In this document: positions 28,099 through 36,756 of the stretch, piece after piece
Numbering within the stretch: position 1 is the first letter of the stretch
Layout: each line of letters opens with the position of its first letter
From: Pseudomonas californiensis
GTDB taxonomy: Bacteria > Pseudomonadota > Gammaproteobacteria > Pseudomonadales > Pseudomonadaceae
Length of the DNA: 64,000 nt
Reading direction: 5' to 3'
Assembly: GCF_021147775.1 (NCBI RefSeq)
Contig: NZ_JAGTPK010000001.1
Coordinates: 62,001 to 126,000 of the forward strand
Made by a program: the position numbers and the translations under genes
The notes under the pieces: generated by a model
Told to the model about the DNA's origin: nothing
The model's database searches: none
Seen by the model: only the letters and a program-made list of their open reading frames with translations

Positions 28099-28398
28099 AG
28101 GGATACTCCAGACGTAATACGGCTACAGAACGAGGAAGTGAGCGAATCAGCTCAGCAGGAGCGGTACGTGGAGGTTGGGCGCAAGGAGGGTGTACATCGG
28201 GAAATCAGCAAGCATCGGAATCACCATTATTGTTGTTAATTGGGCCGGGCGATCACGCGGAGTGAACACCCTGGCTAGCCGGTCTTTGTGCCGGAAGTGA
28301 GGCGATGCTAATAGCACAAGCTTTCACCGACCTTTCATTCAGTGTTTGCTTGAATTTATTGTCAAAGGTGCTATCGACATGCAAACGGGAGAAACCTC
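28099..28398. promoter_or_regulatory. Divergent control region of citMHS and GFA gene
   Basis: A 300-nt gap. On the minus strand AACAACAATAA (complement of 28227-28237) is a four-unit AAN repeat of the Hfq/Crc type. It touches an ATG that opens a 26-codon frame (28227-28147, MVIPMLADFPMYTLL...), ending 48 nt before citMHS. No intrinsic terminator is visible within it. The plus-strand side is AT-rich near 28300-28380, likely the GFA promoter, with GGGAGA before its start. Confidence 0.4.
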
Positions 28399-28800
28399 AT
28401 GAGCCAGCTTCACACCGGTGGCTGCCACTGCGGCAGCCTGCGTTATCAGTTCGATGCGCCGTTGCACGACATTGCCCATTGTCACTGCACGATCTGTCGT
28501 CGTACGTCCGGTGGAACTGTCATGACCTGGATAAGCGTGCCCGTGGCATCGTTTCAGTGGATGGCGGGCAGTCCGACCGCGTACGACTCAGGGCCGACCT
28601 GTGTGCGTTACTTCTGTTCGAACTGCGGCGCCCACATGGTGCTGTTCACGCGCAACAGCCCGCAGTACATGGACGTCACCATCGCAACGCTTGACCACGC
28701 TGAGCTGGCGGCACCGTCACGTCATATCTGGATAGAAAACCGCCTGCCCTGGTTGCATCTGGACGAGCAACTGCCGGGTCGCGAAGGCGAAGAGTCGTAG
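28399..28800 (+). CDS. GFA family (glutathione-dependent formaldehyde-activating-like) protein
   Basis: A 133-residue zinc protein. GGCHCGSLRYQFDAP near the start, HCHCTICRRTSGG (about 31-43) and YFCSNCGAHM (about 74-83) give the paired Cys motifs of the GFA/Mss4-like fold. The prototype accelerates S-hydroxymethylglutathione formation, but most paralogues have no assigned substrate. It stands alone between the citrate transporter and the HDOD gene. Confidence 0.88.
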   Translation: MSQLHTGGCHCGSLRYQFDAPLHDIAHCHCTICRRTSGGTVMTWISVPVASFQWMAGSPTAYDSGPTCVRYFCSNCGAHMVLFTRNSPQYMDVTIATLDHAELAAPSRHIWIENRLPWLHLDEQLPGREGEES

Positions 28801-28908
28801 GGCTTGAAATATGGGCGGGTTGCTCAGGCACAGGCGCGAGCGAACAGGACGCCGCTCGACCTGCTCCCGCTGTGAACTGTCGTCAGCCAGCGGGAGTTGT
28901 GTGGGATG

Positions 28909-30312
28909 TTACTTGTTGGTGCTGAACTGCGATGCCAGCTCACGCAGCAGCATTTCGGCTTCCAGAACCTTTTTCACCGTCTCTTCTGCTTTTTCACGCG
29001 GCAAGTCCAGACGTTTGAACAGCTCATCGGGAATTTCCTGCTCAGGGCCTGAGCCGATGCCGTTGTTGCGCAGCAGTCGCACAGCCAGATACACCAGATT
29101 GGCGTACTTGTAGTGCTCGCCTGCGTAATGCGGGTCGTGCTGGAAGCGCAATGCGGTGGAAAGCTCTTCCGGCATGTCCCAGTAACGCATCAGCCAACCA
29201 CCGATCTGCTCACGGCTGATGCCCAGCAGATGATGCTCGATAAAGCTGTGGTGCAAGTGCGGATTGACTTCCAGTTGGCGGCAGATCAGCGTGAAATGCG
29301 GTGGAAACACATGAGCCAGCAGCAGATAGCCGAAGTTGTGCAGCAGACCTGCCAGATAGGTCAGGCCGCCTTCAGGACGCTGTGCTCGCGGAATCGCACG
29401 GGTCAGTCCTTCGATGACCGCCGCCGTGTAAATAGATTGTTGCCAGTACGGCGTGGTCTGCTGAGGTTGATCCTTGGGCAGGCTCAGGGTCTTGCCCAGT
29501 GCCAGGCCCAGTGCCAGATTGATCACCAGATCGAAACCCAGTACCCGAACGATCGCGTCTTCCACCGAGCGAATCTTGCCGGTCGAAGCGTAATACGGCG
29601 AAGCTGCCCAACTCACAACCTGAGCCGCCAGTGCGGGGTCGGTTTCCACGACGCCCGTGATGTCGTCAGTGGTTGCGTCAGGGTCGACGCGCAACTTGAT
29701 GATTTTTTGTGCGGTGCCTGCCAGCGGGGGGATTTCCAGAGTCGCTTCCAGGCGCTGCTGAATGCGGCGTGCAGTGAATGCCTGCACAGCCTTGGTGATT
29801 TCGGTGCGGTCGTCGGCAGGGCGATCCAGGTTGGGATGAATCTCATCGACCGGCTGGCCAAAATGAGCCGCACTGGCTTTGCTGAGCATGCTCTTGAAAT
29901 CGTTGCTGCTGATTTCCAGCAGCAGACCCGGTTCGCCTGAACCCACCAGAAGGACGGGCTCCTGCAGCAGACGGTCATCGTAAAGGCAAGGCGAACTGGT
30001 CAGAACCGGAAGCCCGGGCAACTCTTGAAGGTTGTGCTTGCTGAGCATGCGCGTCAGCCGCTGATGAGGCACAGCGGTCAATTTACGCCCGGTCAGTTCC
30101 GTGATCCGATTGAGATCCAGCAGCTGGCTCTGGGGAAACAGAATCAGAAGGGCGCCAACAGCGTCCTCGACCAGAACCGCCTGGACCTTCCTGGAGGGTT
30201 GAAGGTGTTTGTCCTCCATGACTTCGGTGTAGCTGATGGCCAATTTTTCAAGCAACTGCCGGATTACGGAAGGGGCTTGGTGCGAATCATTGACGTGAGC
30301 AACTTCTGTCAT
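28909..30312 (-). CDS. HDOD domain protein with N-terminal YbaK-like domain
   Basis: A 467-residue cytosolic signalling protein. Residues about 12-160 (VIRQLLEKLAISYTEVMEDK, LTGRKLTAVPHQRLTRML, LPVLTSSPCLYDDRLLQEPVLLVGSGEPGLLLEIS) look like the YbaK/aminoacyl-tRNA deacylase fold. Residues about 190-395 form an HDOD domain (LEIPPLAGTAQKIIKLRVDPDATTDDI, DPALAAQVVSWAASPYY, YLAGLLHNFGYLLLAHVFP). HDOD proteins are HD-like relatives that usually act as regulators of c-di-GMP, motility or competence. The Asp of HD is replaced (LLHNFG), so phosphodiesterase activity is unlikely. It is downstream of recG on the same strand. Confidence 0.85.
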   Translation of the reverse strand: MTEVAHVNDSHQAPSVIRQLLEKLAISYTEVMEDKHLQPSRKVQAVLVEDAVGALLILFPQSQLLDLNRITELTGRKLTAVPHQRLTRMLSKHNLQELPGLPVLTSSPCLYDDRLLQEPVLLVGSGEPGLLLEISSNDFKSMLSKASAAHFGQPVDEIHPNLDRPADDRTEITKAVQAFTARRIQQRLEATLEIPPLAGTAQKIIKLRVDPDATTDDITGVVETDPALAAQVVSWAASPYYASTGKIRSVEDAIVRVLGFDLVINLALGLALGKTLSLPKDQPQQTTPYWQQSIYTAAVIEGLTRAIPRAQRPEGGLTYLAGLLHNFGYLLLAHVFPPHFTLICRQLEVNPHLHHSFIEHHLLGISREQIGGWLMRYWDMPEELSTALRFQHDPHYAGEHYKYANLVYLAVRLLRNNGIGSGPEQEIPDELFKRLDLPREKAEETVKKVLEAEMLLRELASQFSTNK

Positions 30313-30398
30313 GGTCTATGTCCAAATTCCTACAATCGCAGAAGTATAACCACCTTATGCGAATTTGGGTCGCGTGCGACTCCAAAGCGTTGCCTGCA

Positions 30399-32474
30399 TC
30401 ACACCTGGCCGTACTGTTGGCCGTGCCGCAGCCAGCGTTCCAGCAGCGGACTGACATGCTGAGGCCAGCGCTCAAGCAGCGCCTGGGCTGCGTCCCGAAC
30501 CGCAGGTAGCAAATCGGCATCACGCATCAGATCGGCGACCTTGAATTGCAGCAGGCCCGTTTGTCGGGTTCCCAGCATTTCGCCTGGACCGCGCAGCTCC
30601 AGATCCTTTTCGGCGATGACAAAACCGTCATTGGTTTCACGCATGATGCCCAGCCGCTGACGACCGATCTGTGAAAGCGGCGGATGATAAAGCAGCACGC
30701 AATGACTGGCAGCGCTGCCGCGTCCGACACGTCCGCGCAGCTGGTGAAGCTGAGCCAGTCCGAGTCGCTCGGGGTTCTCGATGATCATGAGGCTGGAGTT
30801 CGGTACGTCCACGCCGACTTCAATGACGGTGGTTGCCACCAGCAATTGCAGCGCACCCTGCTTGAACTCGGCCATGATCGCGGCTTTCTCGGCAGGCTTC
30901 ATGCGCCCGTGGATCAGCCCTACACGCACTTCGCCCAACGCGCTGGTCAGCTCCTCATACGACGTTTCGGCGGCCTTGCAGGTCAGCTCCTCCGACTCTT
31001 CGATCAGCGTGCAGACCCAGTACGCCTGACGACCTTCCGCACAGGCGGCGCGTACGCGTTCGATGACTTCGATGCGTCGGCTGTCGGCCACCAGCACGGT
31101 ATTGACTGGAGTTCGACCGGGAGGCAGTTCGTCGAGAATCGAGGTGTCCAGATCCGCGTACGCACTCATGGCCAGGGTGCGTGGAATGGGCGTAGCGGTC
31201 ATGATCAACTGATGCGGGCACATCAACCCGCCAACGCCTTTCTTGCGCAGGGCCAGGCGTTGCTGAACGCCAAACCGGTGTTGTTCATCGATGATCACCA
31301 GCGCGAGGTTCTTGAACTTCACCTCATCCTGAAACAATGCGTGGGTGCCGACGACCATGGGCGTGCCGGTGGCGATCTGTTCAAGTGAGGTCACGCGTGC
31401 CTTGCCCTTGAGCTTGCCTGCAAGCCAGGCGACGCCAATTCCGAGCGGCTCGAGCCAGCGCTGAAAATTGATGTAGTGCTGCTCGGCAAGAATCTCGGTT
31501 GGTGCCATCAAGGCCACCTGATAGCCCGCTTCCAGTGCCTGCAACGCAGCGAGGGCGGCAACCACCGTCTTGCCGGCACCGACATCGCCCTGAATCAGGC
31601 GCAGCATGGGTTCGGGCTGGCTTAGATCATAGGCGACCTCGTTACCGACACGCTGTTGGGCACCGGTCGGGGGGAAGCCCAGGTTGGCCAGAAACTGTTT
31701 GGGCAACTTCTTCGCCAGTGGCAAGGCCGGGGCGCGTTGCGAGCGCAGGCTTTCACGCAGTCGCTGCTGAGAGAGCTGGTGCGTCAACAGTTCTTCGAAC
31801 GCCAGCCGGTGCTGAGCCCAGTGGTGACCGAGCGCCAGCTCATCTACGTCGGCATCGGCTGGTGGGTGATGCAGGTAGCGAATCGCATCGTCGAGCGGCG
31901 CCAGTTGGTAATCACGGGCGAGTTCTTCAGGTAGCCAGTCCGGCAAGCTCTTGGGGCCGAGCATGGCAAGGCTTTGCTGGCAGAGTTGACGCAGACGCTG
32001 TTGGGTCAGGCCTTCGGTCGTGGGGTAAATCGGGGTAAGCGTCTGTTCGACGGGGACTGGCTCGTCGCCCGTGATCGCGCGGTATTCCGGGTGATAGATT
32101 TCCAGGCCGGACGCGCCTGGGCGTGCTTCACCAAAGCAGCGCAGATGCGTGCCGCGCTTCATGCCTTCTTTCTGGGCGTTGCTGAAGTGGTAGAAGCGCA
32201 GGCTGACGACGCCGGTACCATCCCCCAGCCTGACCAGCAGGCTGCGGCGTTTGCCCATTACTACATCAGCGCCGCTGACGACGCCTTCGATGACCGCATC
32301 CTGGCCGGGTCGCAGTGCGCCGATAGGCACGATGCGAGTCCGGTCCTGATAGCGCAAAGGCAGGTGGAACAGCACATCCTGAAGGTTTTCCAGACCGACC
32401 TTGGCCAGCTTTTCTGCCATGGCCTCGCCGACGCCCTTGAGCGCTGTGACCGAGACTTTGGAAAGCTCGCTCAT
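30399..32474 (-). CDS. recG: ATP-dependent DNA helicase RecG
   Basis: A 691-residue RecG. The N-terminal OB/wedge domain (LPLRYQDRTRIVPIGALRPGQDAVIEG) is followed by a superfamily-2 helicase core: RLIQGDVGAGKTVVAALAALQA (Walker A), LVIIDEQHRFGVQQRLAL (DEQH box), MTATPIPRTLAMSAYADLD and the motif VI region QLHQLRGRVGRGSAASHC. It reverses stalled replication forks and unwinds R-loops. The gene starts 3 nt after the oxyR stop, forming an oxyR-recG operon as in P. aeruginosa. Confidence 0.97.
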   Translation of the reverse strand: MSELSKVSVTALKGVGEAMAEKLAKVGLENLQDVLFHLPLRYQDRTRIVPIGALRPGQDAVIEGVVSGADVVMGKRRSLLVRLGDGTGVVSLRFYHFSNAQKEGMKRGTHLRCFGEARPGASGLEIYHPEYRAITGDEPVPVEQTLTPIYPTTEGLTQQRLRQLCQQSLAMLGPKSLPDWLPEELARDYQLAPLDDAIRYLHHPPADADVDELALGHHWAQHRLAFEELLTHQLSQQRLRESLRSQRAPALPLAKKLPKQFLANLGFPPTGAQQRVGNEVAYDLSQPEPMLRLIQGDVGAGKTVVAALAALQALEAGYQVALMAPTEILAEQHYINFQRWLEPLGIGVAWLAGKLKGKARVTSLEQIATGTPMVVGTHALFQDEVKFKNLALVIIDEQHRFGVQQRLALRKKGVGGLMCPHQLIMTATPIPRTLAMSAYADLDTSILDELPPGRTPVNTVLVADSRRIEVIERVRAACAEGRQAYWVCTLIEESEELTCKAAETSYEELTSALGEVRVGLIHGRMKPAEKAAIMAEFKQGALQLLVATTVIEVGVDVPNSSLMIIENPERLGLAQLHQLRGRVGRGSAASHCVLLYHPPLSQIGRQRLGIMRETNDGFVIAEKDLELRGPGEMLGTRQTGLLQFKVADLMRDADLLPAVRDAAQALLERWPQHVSPLLERWLRHGQQYGQV

Positions 32475-32477
32475 TAC

Positions 32478-33407
32478 TTATGCCTGGGCCGCTTCTGTTT
32501 TGGGGCGAGCCACCGAACACAGGCGCGCGGAGTCAGCCAGAATCTCGATAGCCTTGGGCCGAGGGAAGCTCGCACGCCATGCAATGGCGACTGTGCGGAA
32601 CGGCACAGGCGGCGTGAGTGGACGCACTTCGATGACACCAGGGGCGTAGTGATGGCTGTCGACCGCCGACAGCGGCAGGATCGAAATGCCCAGACCCGAG
32701 GCGACCATGTGGCGAATGGTCTCCAGCGAGCTGGATTCCACGGTCGTATGCTTCGCACCTTCACTGCCCTTGGTCAGCGTAGGGCACGCTTCAAGAACCT
32801 GATCCCTGAAACAATGGCCTTCACCGAGCAACAGCAGGCTTTTGTCGTTGAGCGCCGAAGCATCAATGGTCGCTTTCTGAGTCCATGGATGGCCGGCAGG
32901 CATCAGGACCGAGAACGGTTCGTCGTAGAGCGGCATGGTCAGTACATCGGCTTCATTGAACGGCAGTGCGATGATGATCGCGTCCAGCTCGCCATTGCGC
33001 AGCTTGTCGCGCAGGACGTGGGTGAAGTTTTCTTCGATGTACAAAGGCATCTGCGGTGCGACGCGATGCAGCTGTGGAATCAGATGAGGGAACAGGTACG
33101 GGCCAACTGTATAAATCGCACCGACCTTGAGCGGCGCCGTCAGCTGGTTTTTACCCGCCTGGGCCAACTCACGGATACCCTGAGCCTGCTCGAGCACCTT
33201 CTGGGCCTGGGCAACAATACCCTCACCCACGGGCGTCAGGCGAACGGCACTCTTGCTGCGCTCGAAAATCAGCACACCCAGTTCGTCTTCAAGTTTTTTG
33301 ACACCCACCGACAGCGTAGGCTGACTGACGTGACAGCGTTCAGCGGCATGGCCGAAGTGCTGTTCCTGGGCAAGCGTAACGATGTAGCGCAATTCTGTAA
33401 GGGTCAT
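32478..33407 (-). CDS. oxyR: Hydrogen peroxide-sensing LysR regulator OxyR
   Basis: A 309-residue LysR-type protein. The helix-turn-helix is in residues about 17-45 (GHAAERCHVSQPTLSVGVKKLE). The redox pair Cys199 and Cys208 is present (GEGHCFRDQVLEAC), matching the E. coli OxyR positions, so oxidation should form the activating disulfide. It activates catalase, alkyl hydroperoxide reductase and other peroxide defences. First gene of oxyR-recG. Confidence 0.97.
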   Translation of the reverse strand: MTLTELRYIVTLAQEQHFGHAAERCHVSQPTLSVGVKKLEDELGVLIFERSKSAVRLTPVGEGIVAQAQKVLEQAQGIRELAQAGKNQLTAPLKVGAIYTVGPYLFPHLIPQLHRVAPQMPLYIEENFTHVLRDKLRNGELDAIIIALPFNEADVLTMPLYDEPFSVLMPAGHPWTQKATIDASALNDKSLLLLGEGHCFRDQVLEACPTLTKGSEGAKHTTVESSSLETIRHMVASGLGISILPLSAVDSHHYAPGVIEVRPLTPPVPFRTVAIAWRASFPRPKAIEILADSARLCSVARPKTEAAQA

Positions 33408-33499
33408 AACGTGCGTCCATGAAGTTGCGAACCCAGCATAGCGGGTGCAATCGATAGACGCACGTTATCAGAAGCACTCAAGAGTAACAAAAGTGCGAT

Positions 33500-34246
33500 T
33501 CAGCGTTTATCCAGCGAATAAACGAACGGTGCGAGGATTTCAATGGAGCCGTTGTTGAGGATTTCGTCTGGCGGCTTTGGCAATGGTTGAGCACGACGGA
33601 TCATTTCCATCGTCGCTCGATCCAGTGCCGGGCTGCCTGAACTGCTGGCGATTGCGTAAGACAGGACGTTGCCTTCCTTGTCTACGACAAAGCGCAAGCG
33701 CGCGACGCCTTGCATGCCTCTGCGACGGGCATCCTCGGGGTATTTCTTGTACTTGCTCAAGTGCCTCAGCAAATCACCCTGCCAGGTCGGCAATGCCGTG
33801 CTCGGTGGTGAAGGTGGTGCCGCTGGCGCTGGTGCTGCTGATTTTTCTGGCTTGGCCGTCGTTGGTGGTGTGTCCACCGGCTTTTCTTCGGCAGGCTTTT
33901 CCTGTGGCGGCTCAGGCTTCTTCTGCGGCTTTGGCGGCTGCGGTTTTGGCTTGGGCTTTTCCACTTTTTTAGGCACGACGATCTCAGGCTTCGGTGCCTC
34001 TACAACGTCGGGCACGGGTACCTGTTCTTCCGGAGCGGGCGGCTGAGGCGGTTGAACGACCTGTGGCGGAGGTGGCGGCGCGGGCTCGGGCAAAGGCGCG
34101 AGCTCGACCATCATGGCTGCCGGAGGCAGTTCGATAGCTTGAGAGGCAGGCCATCGAAGGGCGATGATGATCGCAACAGCGTGCACGGCCAGCACCAACA
34201 ACAGACTACCGCTATAGCGCGTCAGTTTTTGGCGCGTATTGATCAT
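33500..34246 (-). CDS. tonB: Energy transducer TonB
   Basis: A 248-residue TonB. A cytosolic start and one membrane anchor (LLLVLAVHAVAIIIAL with the conserved SxxxH-type His, about 16-31) are followed by a long Pro/Lys/Glu periplasmic spacer (about 50-150) and the C-terminal domain (YPEDARRRGMQGVARLRFVVDKEGNV ... RAQPLPKPPDEIL). With ExbB/ExbD it transmits proton-motive force to outer-membrane receptors. The ATG overlaps the exbD stop by 4 nt. It is the last gene of exbB-exbD-tonB. Confidence 0.96.
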   Translation of the reverse strand: MINTRQKLTRYSGSLLLVLAVHAVAIIIALRWPASQAIELPPAAMMVELAPLPEPAPPPPPQVVQPPQPPAPEEQVPVPDVVEAPKPEIVVPKKVEKPKPKPQPPKPQKKPEPPQEKPAEEKPVDTPPTTAKPEKSAAPAPAAPPSPPSTALPTWQGDLLRHLSKYKKYPEDARRRGMQGVARLRFVVDKEGNVLSYAIASSSGSPALDRATMEMIRRAQPLPKPPDEILNNGSIEILAPFVYSLDKR

Positions 34247-34668
34247 TTCTTACCAACCGTCTCAAGGCCTACCAGACCGACTTTCAGGTAACCAGCGCCC
34301 CGAAGCGTGTTCATGACTTCCATCAGATCGCCGTAGTCCACGCCCTTGTCGGCCTGGAAGAAAATCGTGGTGTCTTTCTTGCCTTTGGTACGGGCATCCA
34401 GCACCTGGCCGATCTGCTCACGCGCAACTTTCTCTTCACCCAGGTACAGGCTTTTGTCGGTCTTGACGCTCAGAAAGATCGGCTTTTCGGGCCGCGGTTG
34501 CGGGGTTGCTGTGGACGCAGGCAGGTCTACCTTGATGTCCACCGTGGCCAGCGGCGCGGCAACCATGAAGATGATCAGCAGGACCAGCATGACGTCGATG
34601 AATGGCGTCACATTGATTTCGTGGTTTTCGGCGAGATCGTCGTCGCCTTCTTTCAGATGCATGCCCAA
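34243..34668 (-). CDS. exbD: Biopolymer transport protein ExbD
   Basis: A 141-residue single-span protein. EINVTPFIDVMLVLLIIFMVAAPL at about 18-41 carries the essential membrane Asp (FIDV). The periplasmic domain ends FQADKGVDYGDLMEVMNTLRGAGYLKVGLVG. It forms the motor with ExbB, driving TonB. It begins 3 nt after the exbB stop and overlaps tonB by 4 nt, so the three subunits are translated together. Confidence 0.96.
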   Translation of the reverse strand: MGMHLKEGDDDLAENHEINVTPFIDVMLVLLIIFMVAAPLATVDIKVDLPASTATPQPRPEKPIFLSVKTDKSLYLGEEKVAREQIGQVLDARTKGKKDTTIFFQADKGVDYGDLMEVMNTLRGAGYLKVGLVGLETVGKK

Positions 34669-34671
34669 GGT

Positions 34672-35625
34672 TCAGCCCACCTTGACCATGTGCGGCGACT
34701 GAGTGCGGTCGACGACTGGCTGATGGTCCAGATCGCGGCTGACCAGCAGCAGCACCTGGGCCGACGCGTCCGCTACCTGTGCCTTGTAACCGGCGATGGA
34801 GCGAGCGAAGACGTTATAGATGACCACCGCAGGAATCGCTGCAACCAGACCCAGCGCTGTTGCCAGCAAGGCTTCGGCGATGCCGGGTGCAACGACGGCC
34901 AGGTTGGTGGTCTGGGTTTTGGCGATACCGATGAAGCTGTTCATGATGCCCCAGACGGTACCGAACAAGCCCACGAACGGGGCCGTCGAACCAATGGTCG
35001 CCAGTACGCCGGTGCCGGAGCTCATGTTACGGCCGCAGGCGGCGACGAGTCGCTCCAGACGGAAGCTGACACGTTCCTTGATGCCTTCGCGTTCACGGCT
35101 GTTGGTCGACAGGCGCATTTCTTCCATCGCGTCGTGAACCAGCAGGTTTGCCAGCGTACCTTCTTTCGCAGCGGTTTCGCCCGCCTCAGCGAGGGTGCGG
35201 GCTTTCTTCAGGTTGGCGATTTCGACACGCAGACGACGCTTGGCGCCCAGCAACTCGAAACCCTTGGCAATCCAGATGGTCCACGTGATGATCGAGGCAA
35301 TGGCCAGCCCGATCATGACCGCCTTAACTACCACGTCGGCGTTCTGATACATGCCCCATGGCGATAGGTCATGGGCCATGCCCAGGCTGTTGTCTTCAAC
35401 TGCGGGCTCCAGCGCTTCAACCGGTGCGCCGGCCTGAGGTTGCTGAGGCGCAGCCGTCTGGTTGGCAGCAGGCGCAGACGCGGCAGGCGGTGTCGTTGGT
35501 GCCGATTGGTCGGCGAGCGCAACGGGTACGAACATCAGGCTCAGGACGAGGGCAGCGATACCGCGCCATGCGCGGGGCAGGCTGAATGGCTTGGTGGGCG
35601 AAGCGATTGATTGAATACGTGTCAT
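34672..35625 (-). CDS. exbB: Biopolymer transport protein ExbB
   Basis: A 317-residue ExbB with start ATG 35625 (MTRIQSIASPTKPF); in-frame sequence further upstream reads into the promoter. It has a signal sequence (AALVLSLMFVPVALA), a periplasmic Ala/Pro-rich extension common in Pseudomonas ExbB, then three spans: VVVKAVMIGLAIASIITWTIWIAKG, GVLATIGSTAPFVGLFGTVWGIMNSFIG and GIAEALLATALGLVAAIPAVVIYNVFAR. It forms the pentameric part of the ExbB-ExbD proton motor. A Fur-like site lies about 90 nt upstream. Confidence 0.95.
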   Translation of the reverse strand: MTRIQSIASPTKPFSLPRAWRGIAALVLSLMFVPVALADQSAPTTPPAASAPAANQTAAPQQPQAGAPVEALEPAVEDNSLGMAHDLSPWGMYQNADVVVKAVMIGLAIASIITWTIWIAKGFELLGAKRRLRVEIANLKKARTLAEAGETAAKEGTLANLLVHDAMEEMRLSTNSREREGIKERVSFRLERLVAACGRNMSSGTGVLATIGSTAPFVGLFGTVWGIMNSFIGIAKTQTTNLAVVAPGIAEALLATALGLVAAIPAVVIYNVFARSIAGYKAQVADASAQVLLLVSRDLDHQPVVDRTQSPHMVKVG

Positions 35626-35715
35626 GCTGGCCTGGCCTGAAAGAAAAAAGGGGTGATGTCCCGGTCGCCGTGCACTGCGTTCGACGTTCATGGTGGACAA
35701 ATGGGCAGCCATTAT

Positions 35716-35730
35716 TGCAAATCATTCTTG
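35716..35730. promoter_or_regulatory. Candidate Fur box upstream of exbB
   Basis: TGCAAATCATTCTTG matches the 7-1-7 Fur consensus TGATAAT-n-ATTATCA at 9 of 14 arm positions and sits in a very AT-rich stretch (35710-35765) between exbB and the SDR gene. Iron repression of the TonB system would be expected. Confidence 0.5.
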
Positions 35731-35831
35731 TTAACAAAAGTAATACAGTAACTTTTTTACATTTTTGGTCTGAGCGCCTGATCTTTTCGATGACTTTGAC
35801 GGTGTCAGACCGCCGCTATATGGAGATAACC

Positions 35832-36680
35832 ATGACCGCTCCTTCTGTCCTTATCGCTGGCTGCGGCGACATAGGCTCTCGACTCGCCACCCGTTTGCTG
35901 ACTCATGACTGGGTGGTCCATGGGCTACGGCGCACGGTTAGTGAATTGCCTCAGGGCGTGATCGGCATTCAGGCTGATCTGTTCGATGCACAGAAGCCCG
36001 CCAGTTGGCCTGCCGGCCAGGTCGATTATCTGGTCTATTGCGCAACGCCCTCCCAACGCGATGAAGCGGGCTACCGGATGGCTTACGTAGAAGGCTTGCG
36101 TCATGTACTGGGTTGGCTGGAGCAATCAGGTCAACAGCCCAGAAGAGTGCTTTTTGTCTCCAGCAGCGGCGTTTACGGCCAGCAGAACGGGGAATGGGTC
36201 GATGAAACGTCTGCTACCGAGCCTGTGGGTTTCTCGGGCACGGTAATGCTTGAAGCCGAGCAACTGGCGCTGAACAGCGGTCTGCCTGCCACGGCAGTGC
36301 GCCTGACGGGCATTTACGGCCCTGGCCGCAGCGATCTTTCCAATCGGGTGCGTCAAGGGCACAGCGTCCGTATCGACCCGCCGGTGTATGCCAACCGCAT
36401 TCATGCCGACGATGCTGCGAGCCTGCTGGCGCATCTGCTTGAGGCAGATTCTCGAGGTGTGGCACTTGAGAGTTGTTATCTGGGCGTCGACGACGATCCT
36501 GCCGCGCTGGCAGACGTGGTGGCGTGGATTCGAGAGTATCTGGGCGTGACCGAATGGTCTGATGAGGTCAGCGTGCAGCGCGTGGGCAGCAAGCGATGCA
36601 GAAATGCCAGAGCGCGTGCGTTGGGCTGGGCACCGATGTATCCGGATTACCGGGCTGGTTACGCGGCGTTGCTCGGTTAA
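35832..36680 (+). CDS. SDR-like NAD(P)-binding protein (YeeZ type)
   Basis: A 282-residue atypical short-chain dehydrogenase starting at ATG 35832 (GGAGATAACC upstream). The N-terminal nucleotide motif is VLIAGCGDIGSRLATRLL (about 6-23), then VLFVSSSGVYGQ at about 107-118 and TAVRLTGIYGPGRS. At the place where the catalytic YxxxK should stand the sequence reads GTVMLEAEQ, so the usual catalytic Tyr and Lys are not evident. Similar to E. coli YeeZ, whose function is unknown. Divergent from exbB. Confidence 0.82.
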   Translation: MTAPSVLIAGCGDIGSRLATRLLTHDWVVHGLRRTVSELPQGVIGIQADLFDAQKPASWPAGQVDYLVYCATPSQRDEAGYRMAYVEGLRHVLGWLEQSGQQPRRVLFVSSSGVYGQQNGEWVDETSATEPVGFSGTVMLEAEQLALNSGLPATAVRLTGIYGPGRSDLSNRVRQGHSVRIDPPVYANRIHADDAASLLAHLLEADSRGVALESCYLGVDDDPAALADVVAWIREYLGVTEWSDEVSVQRVGSKRCRNARARALGWAPMYPDYRAGYAALLG

Positions 36681-36756
36681 AGACCGAGTAAGGACGGGGC
36701 ATGTTGGCAGCAGACGCTCCGGAGAGCGGACGCTGCCAACGGTTGACCGTAACCGC

